From Brevundimonas subvibrioides (lineage in GTDB: Bacteria; Pseudomonadota; Alphaproteobacteria; Caulobacterales; Caulobacteraceae): DNA of 64,000 nucleotides. The notes beneath the pieces were generated by a model that had not been told where the DNA came from, made no database searches, and saw only the letters and a list, made by a program, of their open reading frames with translations. Positions 42,425 to 50,256 of the stretch are shown here, piece after piece (position 1 is the stretch's first letter; every line of letters starts with the position of its first letter). The stretch covers positions 104,555 through 168,554 of the forward strand of contig NCEB01000002.1 in the NCBI GenBank assembly GCA_002280475.1. Direction: 5' to 3'. Both the position numbers and the translations under genes were made by a program.

Positions 42425-42630
42425 GCTGGTTCCCCCGTCGGCGCGTGCCAAGCTCCCGTGGCTTGCGCCTGGCGAGGGGCGCTGGCAACTGGCGATCGTG
42501 TGGCTCGACGGCATGCAAACATCGCGCGTTGGGCCGTCCCATCTGGTTGACGCGCTCGCCCACCTTCTCTATACGCCCCGTTCCGCCGCCGGTCCGCCGA
42601 CGGCTTTTCTGTTTCAGCATTCGCCTCCCG

Positions 42631-42669
42631 CGCTAAAGCAGCGAGCCGCCGCGCGGCGAGCGGTAGCGC
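42631..42669 (+). repeat. Hairpin element upstream of rpmJ (family H)
   Basis: AGCAGCGAGCCGCCGCGCGG then CGAGCGGTAGCGC: the stem GCCGC / GCGGC replaces the GGCTC / GAGCC of the gapR copy, so both arms differ but pairing is kept. The outer sequence CGCTaAAGCAGCGAG and GCGGTAGCGC is the same. It ends 18 bases before the rpmJ ATG, just ahead of the AAGGAAG ribosome site. The rest of the 263-base gap holds nothing else I recognise. Confidence 0.75.
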
Positions 42670-42687
42670 AACTAAGGAAGTCCGACC

Positions 42688-42813
42688 ATGAAGGTCCGCA
42701 GCTCGCTCAAGTCGCTCAAGACCCGTCACCGCGACTGCAAGGTCGTGCGTCGCAAGGGCGTCGTCTTCGTGATCAACAAGACCGACCCGCGCTTCAAGGC
42801 GAAGCAGGGCTGA
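42688..42813 (+). CDS. rpmJ: 50S ribosomal protein L36
   Basis: A 41-residue basic ribosomal protein, too short to stand out among random frames. It reads [23 protein letters not shown] then [17 protein letters not shown]. Only one of the four zinc ligands of classical L36 is present (C17), so it is the zinc-independent form common in alphaproteobacteria. An AAGGAAG ribosome site precedes the ATG and a conserved hairpin element precedes that. A good rho-independent terminator lies at 42873-42901. Confidence 0.95.
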   Translation: MKVRSSLKSLKTRHRDCKVVRRKGVVFVINKTDPRFKAKQG

Positions 42814-42820
42814 CGCCCTG

Positions 42821-42860
42821 GCGCTAACGCGCGGCTCGCGGAGCCGCGCTGCCTGAGCGC
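42821..42860 (-). repeat. Hairpin element after rpmJ, opposite orientation (family H)
   Basis: On the minus strand this is CGCTCAGGCAGCGCGGCTCC followed by GCGAGCCGCGCGTTAGCGC. CGGCTC pairs with GAGCCG across CGC. It is the same family as the copies before rpmJ, gapR and the ketosynthase gene but inverted relative to its neighbours and located 8 bases past the rpmJ stop. Confidence 0.7.
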
Positions 42861-42872
42861 AGAACGATCCAC

Positions 42873-42901
42873 AGGCCGCGGGCGTTGTCCGTGGCCTTTT
42901 T
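42873..42901 (+). terminator. Rho-independent terminator of rpmJ
   Basis: AGGCCGCGG (42873-42881) pairs with CCGTGGCCT (42889-42897), a 9-bp stem with one G-T pair and a 7-base loop, followed by TTTT at 42898-42901. It is the clearest classical terminator in the window. Confidence 0.8.
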
Positions 42902-42958
42902 CGTGTCCGACGTTGAGCCGTGGCCACCGACATGGTTAGCCGGTCCAAACTCACAACG

Positions 42959-42997
42959 CGCTCAAGCAGCGAGGCTCCGCGAGCCGAGCGGTAGCGC
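42959..42997 (+). repeat. Hairpin element upstream of gapR (family H)
   Basis: CGCTCAAGCAGCGAGGCTCC then GCGAGCCGAGCGGTAGCGC, with the stem GGCTC / GAGCC across CGC. It ends 17 bases before the gapR ATG at 43015, directly ahead of the AAGGA ribosome site (43003-43007), in the same position and orientation as the copies before rpmJ and the ketosynthase gene. Confidence 0.75.
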
Positions 42998-43014
42998 CCC
43001 TCAAGGATCAAACA

Positions 43015-43290
43015 ATGCCCGACGACGCCGGCTTCGATGCTTCCCCCGACGTCCTGACCTCGGCGGCCCAGGGCCGTCTGCGATCCATCATCGAGCGGAT
43101 CGAGCGTCTGGAGGAGGACAAGGCCGCGATCATGGCCGACCAGAAGGAGGTCTTCGCCGAGGCCAAGGGCGAGGGCTACGACGTCAAGATCCTGCGCAAG
43201 GTCATCCGCATCCGCAAGCAGGACAAGGCCAAGCGTCAGGAAGAGGACGCCATCCTGGACCTGTATCTGTCCGCCCTGGGCGAAATCTGA
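43015..43290 (+). CDS. gapR: GapR-type nucleoid-associated protein (DUF2312)
   Basis: A 91-residue DNA-binding protein that in Caulobacter binds overtwisted AT-rich DNA ahead of replication and transcription and stimulates gyrase and topoisomerase IV. The pattern AAQGRLRSIIERIERLEEDKAAIM, EVFAEAKGEGYDVKILRKVIRIRKQDKAKRQEEDAILDLYLSALG is almost the whole family sequence: a long coiled coil with a basic second half. An AAGGA site precedes the ATG. A small basic protein gene follows after 13 bases. Confidence 0.95.
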   Translation: MPDDAGFDASPDVLTSAAQGRLRSIIERIERLEEDKAAIMADQKEVFAEAKGEGYDVKILRKVIRIRKQDKAKRQEEDAILDLYLSALGEI

Positions 43291-43303
43291 CACCCTGCGG
43301 GGC

Positions 43304-43660
43304 GTGAAGCGGAAATCGCCCTCAACTAGCCCGAAGGGCGATAGGGCCTCCAAGGAGGCACCCAGCCCCTATGAAGCCCAGCGCGAGGCCGCCAAGCGCG
43401 CCGCGCTGAATGCCCTGAAACGCGCTCGCCGCTCGGCCGAGAAGGCGGGCGTTTCCCTGTCCGAATGGGAGGGCGAGTTCCTGGGTTCGGTCGAGGACCG
43501 CGTGAAGACCTACGGCCGGGCCTTCGGCGATCCCGAAAAGGGCGCGCCCGGTCAGGCCCTGTCCGCCATGCAGGGCCGAAAGCTGAAAGAGATCACCCGA
43601 AAGGCCAACGGCGAGGAGCCGCGACCTCGTTGGGGCCGGAAGAAAGGGATTGGGGATTAG
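43304..43660 (+). CDS. Basic hypothetical protein downstream of gapR, 118 aa
   Basis: A lysine/arginine-rich, mostly helical protein with no recognised domain, apparently starting with GTG 13 bases after gapR. The centre, YEAQREAAKRAALNALKRARRSAEKAGVSLSEWEGEFLGSVEDRVKTYGRAFGDPEKG, looks like a conserved helical bundle; both ends are low-complexity. Its position suggests co-transcription with gapR. A nucleic-acid role is plausible from charge alone. The ending GRKKGIGD lies within the start of a terminator dyad. Confidence 0.7.
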   Translation: MKRKSPSTSPKGDRASKEAPSPYEAQREAAKRAALNALKRARRSAEKAGVSLSEWEGEFLGSVEDRVKTYGRAFGDPEKGAPGQALSAMQGRKLKEITRKANGEEPRPRWGRKKGIGD

Positions 43661-43716
43661 GGATCGGAGGGGATAACGCGCTGGCCGCTCCCCGCGTCGC
43701 CTCTACTCCCTAATCC
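43654..43716. terminator. Bidirectional terminator dyad between gapR operon and TonB receptor
   Basis: GGATTAGGGA at 43654-43663 is exactly inverted as TCCCTAATCC at 43707-43716. The 43-base interior contains further GC-rich pairing (GGAGGGG and CTCCCCG). The dyad begins in the last codons of the upstream gene and ends at the stop of the convergent receptor gene. Confidence 0.65.
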
Positions 43717-46476
43717 CTAGAACAGTACCTTCCTGAAGCTCAACCGGATCACCCGGCCCTCGGGGTCCAGGAAATCGGGCTGATAGTTCAGCGGCACGTC
43801 GCCGGTCGAGGAGGTCACCTCGGTGCGGCTGTCGAACAGGTTCTGGATGCCCAGGCTGACGCGCGACCCGCGCAGGATGGGATAGCGTTCGACCCAGGAC
43901 GCGCGCTGGTTCAGGTCCACGAACATCGTCAGGTTCACGGTGGTGCGGTCGCTGAAGTTCAGGGTCGATCCGCCCGGACCGCCATCGACTTCGGTCCCCT
44001 GGTTCCAGTTGGCGTTCAGGAAGGTGCCGAAGCCGTTGCGGAACACGCCACCCTGGACCTGGACCTCATTTCTGGGCGTACCGCCGTTCCCGCCCGTGGC
44101 ATTGCCATCCAGCAGGTCCAGTACCGGCAGGCCCGGCCGAATCGTCACCTCGTCGGTGAAGCGCACGGTGTGGAAGACCGAGATGTTGAACCGTCCCTGG
44201 CCCGGCAACATGCCGCCGCCGCCCCGGCCTCCACCGCCGCCGCCGAACCGGAACTGTCCGCCGCCGCCCGGGGGGCCGCCGGCGCCTTGACGCCCACCGC
44301 CGCCCCCGGCGCGGGGCCCGCCACCGCCGGGCGGGCCGCCTGCGCCCGGCCGTCCGCCCTGTCCGCCCGCCGCCGCCAGATTGGGCTGGCCGAAAGCGCG
44401 CGAGAAGTTGAAGCCGCTGCGCAGCTCCGATCGCTCGGTCTGGGTGAAGTTCAGCGCCCGGGCGTCGATCGCGATCAGTCGACCGGTCGCGTCGCGCGTG
44501 AACCGCTCGGGCAGGGCCGCTTCCAGATCGGGCGTGATGGTCGGAAACCCGGTGATGGCCCCGTCCACGGTCGTGCGGGTGAAGTCCGACCGGATGCGCA
44601 GTTCCTGGCTGGAGATCGGTTGCCAGTTGAAACCCAGCTTCCAGACCTGGCGGTTGTCCGGGGTCAGGTTGGGATTGCCGCCGGTGATGCGGGTGACCAG
44701 AACCGTCTCGCCGGTGCGGAAGTCGAACACCGCGCTGTTGGGGTTGGAGATGACCGGGTCGTTCAGCTGCGAGATCGAGGGGGCCCCGTCCTCGTTGGTA
44801 TAGCTGGCGATGATGCCCAGGGCATCGATCGGCGACCAGTTGAGGCCCGCGCCCCAGGTGGTCAGCCCGCCGATGTCCGACGCGTCGTCATAGCCGGCGT
44901 TCACATTGACCGACAGATCGCCGATCGGCCGCAGCACATCGACGCCGTTCGAGATCGGCAGGGTCAGGTTGGCCGAGGTGAAGACCCGGTCCCGACCGAT
45001 CGTGCGGGCGCTGAACACGCCCGAGCGGGTGCTCTCCGATTCCAGTTCGCGCGTGTCCGCTCCGACCGTCAGGGTGCTGCTGACCGACCCGGCCGGCAGC
45101 TCGAACAGGTCGCCGTTGAACACCGCCTCGACATTGCCGCCGCTGGAAACCGAGTTGGCCGTGTCGACCAGCCGGCTGAACCGCGCGGGGTCCAGGTCGC
45201 CGAACGGGTTCAGCGTGCCCGCCGTCACAGCGGCCTGAGCCGCCGTGGCGTCCAGGCCGCGCCCTGTCACGGTGTCGCTCTCCACCCGGTCATAGGCACC
45301 CGACAGCGTCCAGCGCCAGTCGCCCAGGAAGCCGTCCAGCAGCAGTCCCAGATTGGCCGTCTGGGTTTGACTGTCGCGCGTCACGGCGAACGGGTCGTCG
45401 ATGAAGCGATAGACCGCGACGTCCTGGCTGAAGGGCGAGCCGTTCAGCCCCGCCGGAGCCGTCAGGGTCACGCCGGGCAGGCCCAGATACGAGAAGCTGG
45501 AGCCCTGTTCCAGGTTCAGACTGATGGTCCCCTTGATCGTCTCGTTCAGGTCCCGCGCCAGCGAGGCGTTCAGCTGGGTCTGGTCGCCGCGCGGCAGCAG
45601 GGTCCGGTACTGGGTCAGGTCGCCTGACCGCGGCGTATTGGCTCCGGCCGCGAAGCCCGCCAGGGTCGGATTGGAACCGCCCGGATTGGCCGCAACGGTC
45701 ACCGACTGGCCCGCGAGAGCCGACAGGGCGGGGTCGATCTCGGCGCCGAACGGGATCCCGGCGACATTGCCGATCCGGTCGAACGGCTGACTGCCCGGAT
45801 CGCGCCGGATGTCGCGCTCGGTCTCGAACAGGGCGGTGTCGTGCTCGTGTTCCAGGCTGACGTTCAGCCGGTTGCCGCCGACGATGCTGAAGTATCCGCT
45901 TTCGACCTCGGTCGAGTTGCGCCCGCCCTGCGTCGGCGCGCGATAGGTCAGTTCGGCGTTGGCCTGGGTGAAGGTGGCCTTCAGCACGATGTTGACCACC
46001 CGCTGATCCGCCGCGAAGCCATAGGTCAGGGCGGCCTCTTCGGGAAGGATCTCGGTCCGCTCGATCGCCTCGAACGGGATGGTGCGGATTTCCTGGAAGC
46101 CCGACGTCCGCCGGCCGTTCAGCAGCACCACCGGCCCGCCGCCCCCGCGACCCCGGTTCGACCGCGTCAGGGGCTCCAGCGCCGCCAGCAGCTCGGCGAC
46201 GTTCGTCGCGCCGTAGGCGATCAGCTGGTCGGCATCCAGGGTGATCTCGGGCTCGATGTCGCCCTGCACCCGCCCGCGCGCGGCCGAGACCGTCACCTCT
46301 GGCAAGACATAGTCGGGATCGTCCGCCGCCACGGATGCGCCCGACGGCTGGTCCTCGTCCTGCGGCTCCTGGGCGGCCGGGACCGTCGCCTGGGGCACGG
46401 CGGGGCTGGCCTGGACGGGCGCGGTCTGGATCGCGCCCGACGCGAGCGCGACGAGCAGGGTGGAGGCGACGGTCAT
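43717..46476 (-). CDS. TonB-dependent outer-membrane receptor with Gly/Pro-rich insert
   Basis: A 919-residue receptor. After a signal-like start (residues 1-23) and a Pro/Gln-rich lead, the plug domain has DYVLPEVTVSAARGRVQGDIEPEITLDADQLIAYGATNVAELLAAL and GPVVLLNGRRTSGFQEIRTIPFEAIERTEILPEEAALTYGF. The barrel follows and ends IRLSFRKVLF with terminal Phe. Between about residues 695 and 760 there is an insert nearly made of Gly, Pro, Arg and Gln (GGPPGGGG repeats), probably an extended extracellular loop. Substrate is unknown; plug lineage resembles oligosaccharide or polyphenol-type receptors, which is weak. Energy would come from an ExbBD-TonB system such as exbD at 37.6 kb. Confidence 0.9.
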   Translation of the reverse strand: MTVASTLLVALASGAIQTAPVQASPAVPQATVPAAQEPQDEDQPSGASVAADDPDYVLPEVTVSAARGRVQGDIEPEITLDADQLIAYGATNVAELLAALEPLTRSNRGRGGGGPVVLLNGRRTSGFQEIRTIPFEAIERTEILPEEAALTYGFAADQRVVNIVLKATFTQANAELTYRAPTQGGRNSTEVESGYFSIVGGNRLNVSLEHEHDTALFETERDIRRDPGSQPFDRIGNVAGIPFGAEIDPALSALAGQSVTVAANPGGSNPTLAGFAAGANTPRSGDLTQYRTLLPRGDQTQLNASLARDLNETIKGTISLNLEQGSSFSYLGLPGVTLTAPAGLNGSPFSQDVAVYRFIDDPFAVTRDSQTQTANLGLLLDGFLGDWRWTLSGAYDRVESDTVTGRGLDATAAQAAVTAGTLNPFGDLDPARFSRLVDTANSVSSGGNVEAVFNGDLFELPAGSVSSTLTVGADTRELESESTRSGVFSARTIGRDRVFTSANLTLPISNGVDVLRPIGDLSVNVNAGYDDASDIGGLTTWGAGLNWSPIDALGIIASYTNEDGAPSISQLNDPVISNPNSAVFDFRTGETVLVTRITGGNPNLTPDNRQVWKLGFNWQPISSQELRIRSDFTRTTVDGAITGFPTITPDLEAALPERFTRDATGRLIAIDARALNFTQTERSELRSGFNFSRAFGQPNLAAAGGQGGRPGAGGPPGGGGPRAGGGGGRQGAGGPPGGGGQFRFGGGGGGRGGGGMLPGQGRFNISVFHTVRFTDEVTIRPGLPVLDLLDGNATGGNGGTPRNEVQVQGGVFRNGFGTFLNANWNQGTEVDGGPGGSTLNFSDRTTVNLTMFVDLNQRASWVERYPILRGSRVSLGIQNLFDSRTEVTSSTGDVPLNYQPDFLDPEGRVIRLSFRKVLF

Positions 46477-46618
46477 GAGAACTCTGGGCTGGCGAACGCG
46501 GGGAGGGGCGGTGGGGCAGCGTCCGTCCGGCGTGGGCGAACGCCGATCCGGCGACCTTGTTTCACGCGCCAGTGCTGGCGTTCCGTCGCGGCGTCAATGA
46601 GGCGGTTTGTTACACTGC

Positions 46619-46770
46619 GTCTCCTCCCTGTCGGCCGACTGGCCGATGGGGAGGTGGCAGCGAGCCCTTGCGAGCTGACGGAGGGGTTCTTGGGGGGCGG
46701 CGAGAACCGCTCCGTGACTCCGCTCCGCTCCGTGCCACCTCCCCATCGTTTCGCGACAGGGAGGAGACGG
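46619..46770. repeat. Long inverted repeat between TonB receptor promoter and tacA end
   Basis: The left arm TCTCCTCCCTGTCGGCCGAC with CGATGGGGAGGTGGC is mirrored by CCACCTCCCCATCG and CGCGACAGGGAGGAGACGG, and inner ACGGAGGGGTT / CGGAGTCACGGAGC-type arms are looser. It is the closest relative of the repeat at 40323-40491. It begins 6 bases past the tacA-like stop on that gene's downstream side and may end its transcript. The remaining 46477-46618 is the receptor's promoter region, with nothing distinctive. Confidence 0.85.
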
Positions 46771-46775
46771 ATTTG

Positions 46776-48224
46776 TCACCCCGCCTCTTTCAGCGCGCCT
46801 TCCAGCCCCTGTTCGCGCACCTTGCGGTACAGGGTCGAGCGGCCGATGCCCAGCCGACGCGCGATCTCGGACATATGACCGGCATAGACCTCGATCGCAT
46901 GCTGGATCAGATCGCGCTCGATGTCCTCCAGCGTCCGCAGATGCCCGCGCTCGTCCAGGATCTTGATCGGCTGGTCGGGCAGGGGGGGCAGGTCGGCATA
47001 GCCCTGGACCGCCGCCGACGGCTGCGAGGCTTGCGCCTCCAGCGGCATGGCGATGCCCGAGATGGCCGGAAAGTCGTGTGGCTGCAGGAAGGGCGCGTCC
47101 GCCAGGACGATGGCGCGATAGATGGTGTTCTCCAGCTGGCGCACATTGCCGGGCCAGTCGAACGCGGTCAGCAGGGCCAGGGTCTCGGCCGAGGCGCCCG
47201 CCACCCGCTTGCCCTCCTCGACGTTGAAGCGGCCGACGAAGTGGTCGATCAGGGCGGGGATATCTTCGCGCCGGTCGCGAAGCGCCGGGGCCTCGATCGG
47301 AAACACGTTCAGGCGATAGAACAGGTCCTCGCGGAAGGTCCCCGCCGCCACGGCGCCTGACAGGTCGCGGTTGGTGGCCGAGACGATGCGCACATCGACC
47401 TTGACCGCCCGCTTGGACCCGACCGGATCGATCTCGCCTTCCTGCAGCGCGCGCAGCAGCTTGACCTGCATGTCCAGCGGCAGCTCACCGATCTCGTCCA
47501 GGAACAGGGTGCCGCCATTGGCCTCGGCGAACTTGCCCAGATGCTTGTCGGACGCGCCGGTGAAGCTGCCCTTCTCGTGGCCGAACAGGATCGACTCGAC
47601 CAGATTGACCGGCAAGGCCCCGCAGTTGACGGCCACGAACGGCTTGCCCGCCCGCTCCGACGCCCCGTGCAGGGCGCGCGCGATCACTTCCTTGCCGACG
47701 CCGCTCTCGCCGGTGATCAGCACCGGGATGGTGGACTTGGCCGCCCGGCCGCCCAGCGCCTTGACCATCTGCATGGGCCGGCTGTCGCCCACCAGGTCGG
47801 CGAAGGTCACCCGACCCGCGACGTGCTTCTTCAGCCGCCCGACCTCGGCCGTCAGCTGGGTCAGCTGCAGGGCGTTGCGGATACCGACCAGGATGCGTTC
47901 CGGGCTGGCGGGCTTGACGAAAAAGTCCTGGGCCCCGGCCTGCATGGCCTTGACCACCGTCTCGATGCCGCCGCTGGCCGTCAGCACGATCACCGGCGTG
48001 GTCACCCCCGCGGTGCGGATCTCCGCCAGGCACTCCATGCCGCTCATCTGTGGCATGACCAGGTCCAGCAGGACCACGTCCGCTCCACCGCCCTTGGTCA
48101 GGCGATCGATGGCCTCGCCGCCGCTTTCGGCGTGAACCACCTGATAGCCCTCGCGCTCCAGAACCGCCTGCGCCAGCCGGCGCTGCGTCGGATCGTCGTC
48201 GACCACCAGAACGGTCTTGGCCAT
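46776..48224 (-). CDS. NtrC-family sigma-54 response regulator, TacA-like
   Basis: A 482-residue activator of sigma-54 promoters. Receiver: D10-D11, phospho-acceptor D54 ([17 protein letters not shown]). AAA+ domain: Walker A GESGVGKE at 172-179, the sigma-54 contact loop GSFTGA at 219-224 (the second residue is Ser rather than the usual Ala), and Walker [10 protein letters not shown]. The C-terminal Fis-type helix-turn-helix ([25 protein letters not shown]) ends the protein. The start [27 protein letters not shown] and receiver resemble Caulobacter TacA, which drives stalk and cell-cycle genes; I give that name only as the nearest recollection. No kinase gene is adjacent. Confidence 0.93.
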   Translation of the reverse strand: MAKTVLVVDDDPTQRRLAQAVLEREGYQVVHAESGGEAIDRLTKGGGADVVLLDLVMPQMSGMECLAEIRTAGVTTPVIVLTASGGIETVVKAMQAGAQDFFVKPASPERILVGIRNALQLTQLTAEVGRLKKHVAGRVTFADLVGDSRPMQMVKALGGRAAKSTIPVLITGESGVGKEVIARALHGASERAGKPFVAVNCGALPVNLVESILFGHEKGSFTGASDKHLGKFAEANGGTLFLDEIGELPLDMQVKLLRALQEGEIDPVGSKRAVKVDVRIVSATNRDLSGAVAAGTFREDLFYRLNVFPIEAPALRDRREDIPALIDHFVGRFNVEEGKRVAGASAETLALLTAFDWPGNVRQLENTIYRAIVLADAPFLQPHDFPAISGIAMPLEAQASQPSAAVQGYADLPPLPDQPIKILDERGHLRTLEDIERDLIQHAIEVYAGHMSEIARRLGIGRSTLYRKVREQGLEGALKEAG

Positions 48225-48353
48225 AGGAAGACACCCCTGTCACCGGCCGGTCCTCTGTCGCGGGACTGGCTCGTTTCGGGACGGTTCTAGGCCCGACGCG
48301 GTGAAGATCGGGTTGGCCGACGTGGTGTCCCCGGGGTTAACCGCGGCTCTGGC

Positions 48354-50132
48354 TCAGCATCGCGGCCGGGCGCTGGCCACCAGCTCCGCCGGAACGCCGC
48401 TGCCGGTCTCCAGCGCGGGACGGCTATGGTCGGCGGCGCGCAGCCGGCCCTGGCGCAGCAAGTCGCGCGCATCGACCGCCGGCCGGCCCCCGCACACCAC
48501 CGGCACAAAGTACCCTCGCGACCAGTAGGTGCCGTATTCGGCGTCCTCGCTGAACACGGTGACCGTGCCGGCCTGAACCAGCAGAACGTCGCCCTGCGGA
48601 AAGCCCAGGGACGGCCCGAGCACCGCCAGACAGTCGCCGGGCGCGCGGCAGTCCGACCGCGCGTCCTCGGTCTCCCCGACGATCTCGAAGAAGGGCTCGG
48701 GCAGGGCGGGGGCGCCGTCCAGGGTGTCGATGATCGGTCGGACGTCCTGGCTCTCGCTCGGGTCGTTGAAGACGATCTGGTCCTGGGCGGCCTTGGCGCG
48801 GGCGGCGATCACCGGGTCGTCGGACGCCGCCAGACGGGCCAGGGCGGCATGACCGGTCTTTCCGCTGGACTGCTGCAGGAAGTCATAGTCGAACCTGTCC
48901 GCCGCGACCTGGCCGCGCTCCAGTCGCGCCATCTGGTCGGCGACCGACAGACGCGCGGGATCGGCGACCGGGCTGAACAGGGCCAGGATCGCCAGGACGC
49001 TGGCCACCGCACCGGCGATGTTGGTCCGCTCCAATGGCGCCATCCAGCGGGTTCCGGACCGCAGGGTCGCCGCCGCTGCATGGGCGTAGCCCCCCGCATG
49101 AAGCGCCCCGATGAGGGCGCAGGCCGCCGCGATGATCCGGTCGGGCGTCAGCCCGTGCTGGCCGATCCGCAGCGCCAGGCCCCAGACGGCGATCCCGACC
49201 AGGGGCACCAGCAGGACCGCCGCCACCTGGACGGCGACCCTCAGCACGGCGGGCGGCAGGTTCTCGGGCCGCCCGTCCTGATAGGCGGCGTTGATCAGCA
49301 CGATCATCACCCCCACCGCCGACAGCACCAGCGCCGTCGCGCTGCCCGTCTCCCACAGCCCGTCCAGCCCGGTGAAGGGCAGGGCGATCAGGAAGGCCCC
49401 GACCAGCACCGTCAGCACCAGCAGCAACCATGACAGCAGCATCAGGGCGATGGTCCGCACCCCCCGGATCAGCCCGTCGCGCACATCCGTCAGATGCACC
49501 GCCGTCGCGAACGCCAGTCCGGTCAGCGGCAGGAAGAACCAGCCCTGCCGCAGCAACTCGCCCAGGAATCTCAGCCCGATGACGTTGAACAGCGCCGCCC
49601 CCAGGAACAGCAGCAGCCAGAACACCCCGGCGAAGGCGATCGACGCCGCCAACTGCACCCCCGCCATCCAGGCCGCGTCGAAATAGGCCGCAAAGGACGC
49701 GATCAGCCGCCGCTCCCGGTCCGCCGGCAGGATCAGATGGTGGGCGATGAACAGCGCCACGGCCGAGAATGCGAACAGCGGAAACGTCGGCTCGCGGTCC
49801 ATCCCCGACTGCCGCGCGATGTCGTGCCAGGCCAGCCCCGCCAGCACCGTGGCGGCGACGCCGGCCCAAGCCGCCAGGATCGCGATCCTCAGTCGCCCCA
49901 CCCCGGCCAGCAGCACGGGCGGCAGGAACAGGGCGGGCAACAGCATCGCCGCGAACAGTTCCGGGTTCCGCGACGACCAGGTCGCCCCATCTCCCTCGGT
50001 GGTCCGCATCAGCAGATACAGGACGATCCCCTGGGCCAGCCCGATCCCCAGCCGCGCCAGAGCCACCATCCGCCCCGAGGTCGCCCCCAGGGCGTCGCGT
50101 CCCCCGCCGATCGTGTCCGCTGCGCTGTTCAT
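48354..50132 (-). CDS. DUF4153 polytopic membrane protein
   Basis: A 592-residue protein from ATG 50132 with about 11-12 hydrophobic helices in the first 420 residues (for example LFAAMLLPALFLPPVLLAG, FAFSAVALFIAHHLILP, LLSWLLLVLTVLVGAFLIALPF). A soluble C-terminal domain follows, with DQMARLERGQVAADRFDYDFLQQSSGKTGHAALARLAASDD and PFFEIVGETEDARSDCRAPGDC. This is the DUF4153 layout. Function is unknown in the family. The upstream in-frame starts near 50273 lie in the divergent promoter region and add unlike sequence. Confidence 0.88.
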   Translation of the reverse strand: MNSAADTIGGGRDALGATSGRMVALARLGIGLAQGIVLYLLMRTTEGDGATWSSRNPELFAAMLLPALFLPPVLLAGVGRLRIAILAAWAGVAATVLAGLAWHDIARQSGMDREPTFPLFAFSAVALFIAHHLILPADRERRLIASFAAYFDAAWMAGVQLAASIAFAGVFWLLLFLGAALFNVIGLRFLGELLRQGWFFLPLTGLAFATAVHLTDVRDGLIRGVRTIALMLLSWLLLVLTVLVGAFLIALPFTGLDGLWETGSATALVLSAVGVMIVLINAAYQDGRPENLPPAVLRVAVQVAAVLLVPLVGIAVWGLALRIGQHGLTPDRIIAAACALIGALHAGGYAHAAAATLRSGTRWMAPLERTNIAGAVASVLAILALFSPVADPARLSVADQMARLERGQVAADRFDYDFLQQSSGKTGHAALARLAASDDPVIAARAKAAQDQIVFNDPSESQDVRPIIDTLDGAPALPEPFFEIVGETEDARSDCRAPGDCLAVLGPSLGFPQGDVLLVQAGTVTVFSEDAEYGTYWSRGYFVPVVCGGRPAVDARDLLRQGRLRAADHSRPALETGSGVPAELVASARPRC

Positions 50133-50256
50133 GTCGTCCTCGCCCCAGGATGCCGCATCAGAGCCCATGTCGCGGCCCCGCGAAAGGGCACGCTTCCTGA
50201 CGCCGCGACGATCGCGACCGGTTGCGCCCGGCGGCCGTCGACCCCACAACCGCGTC

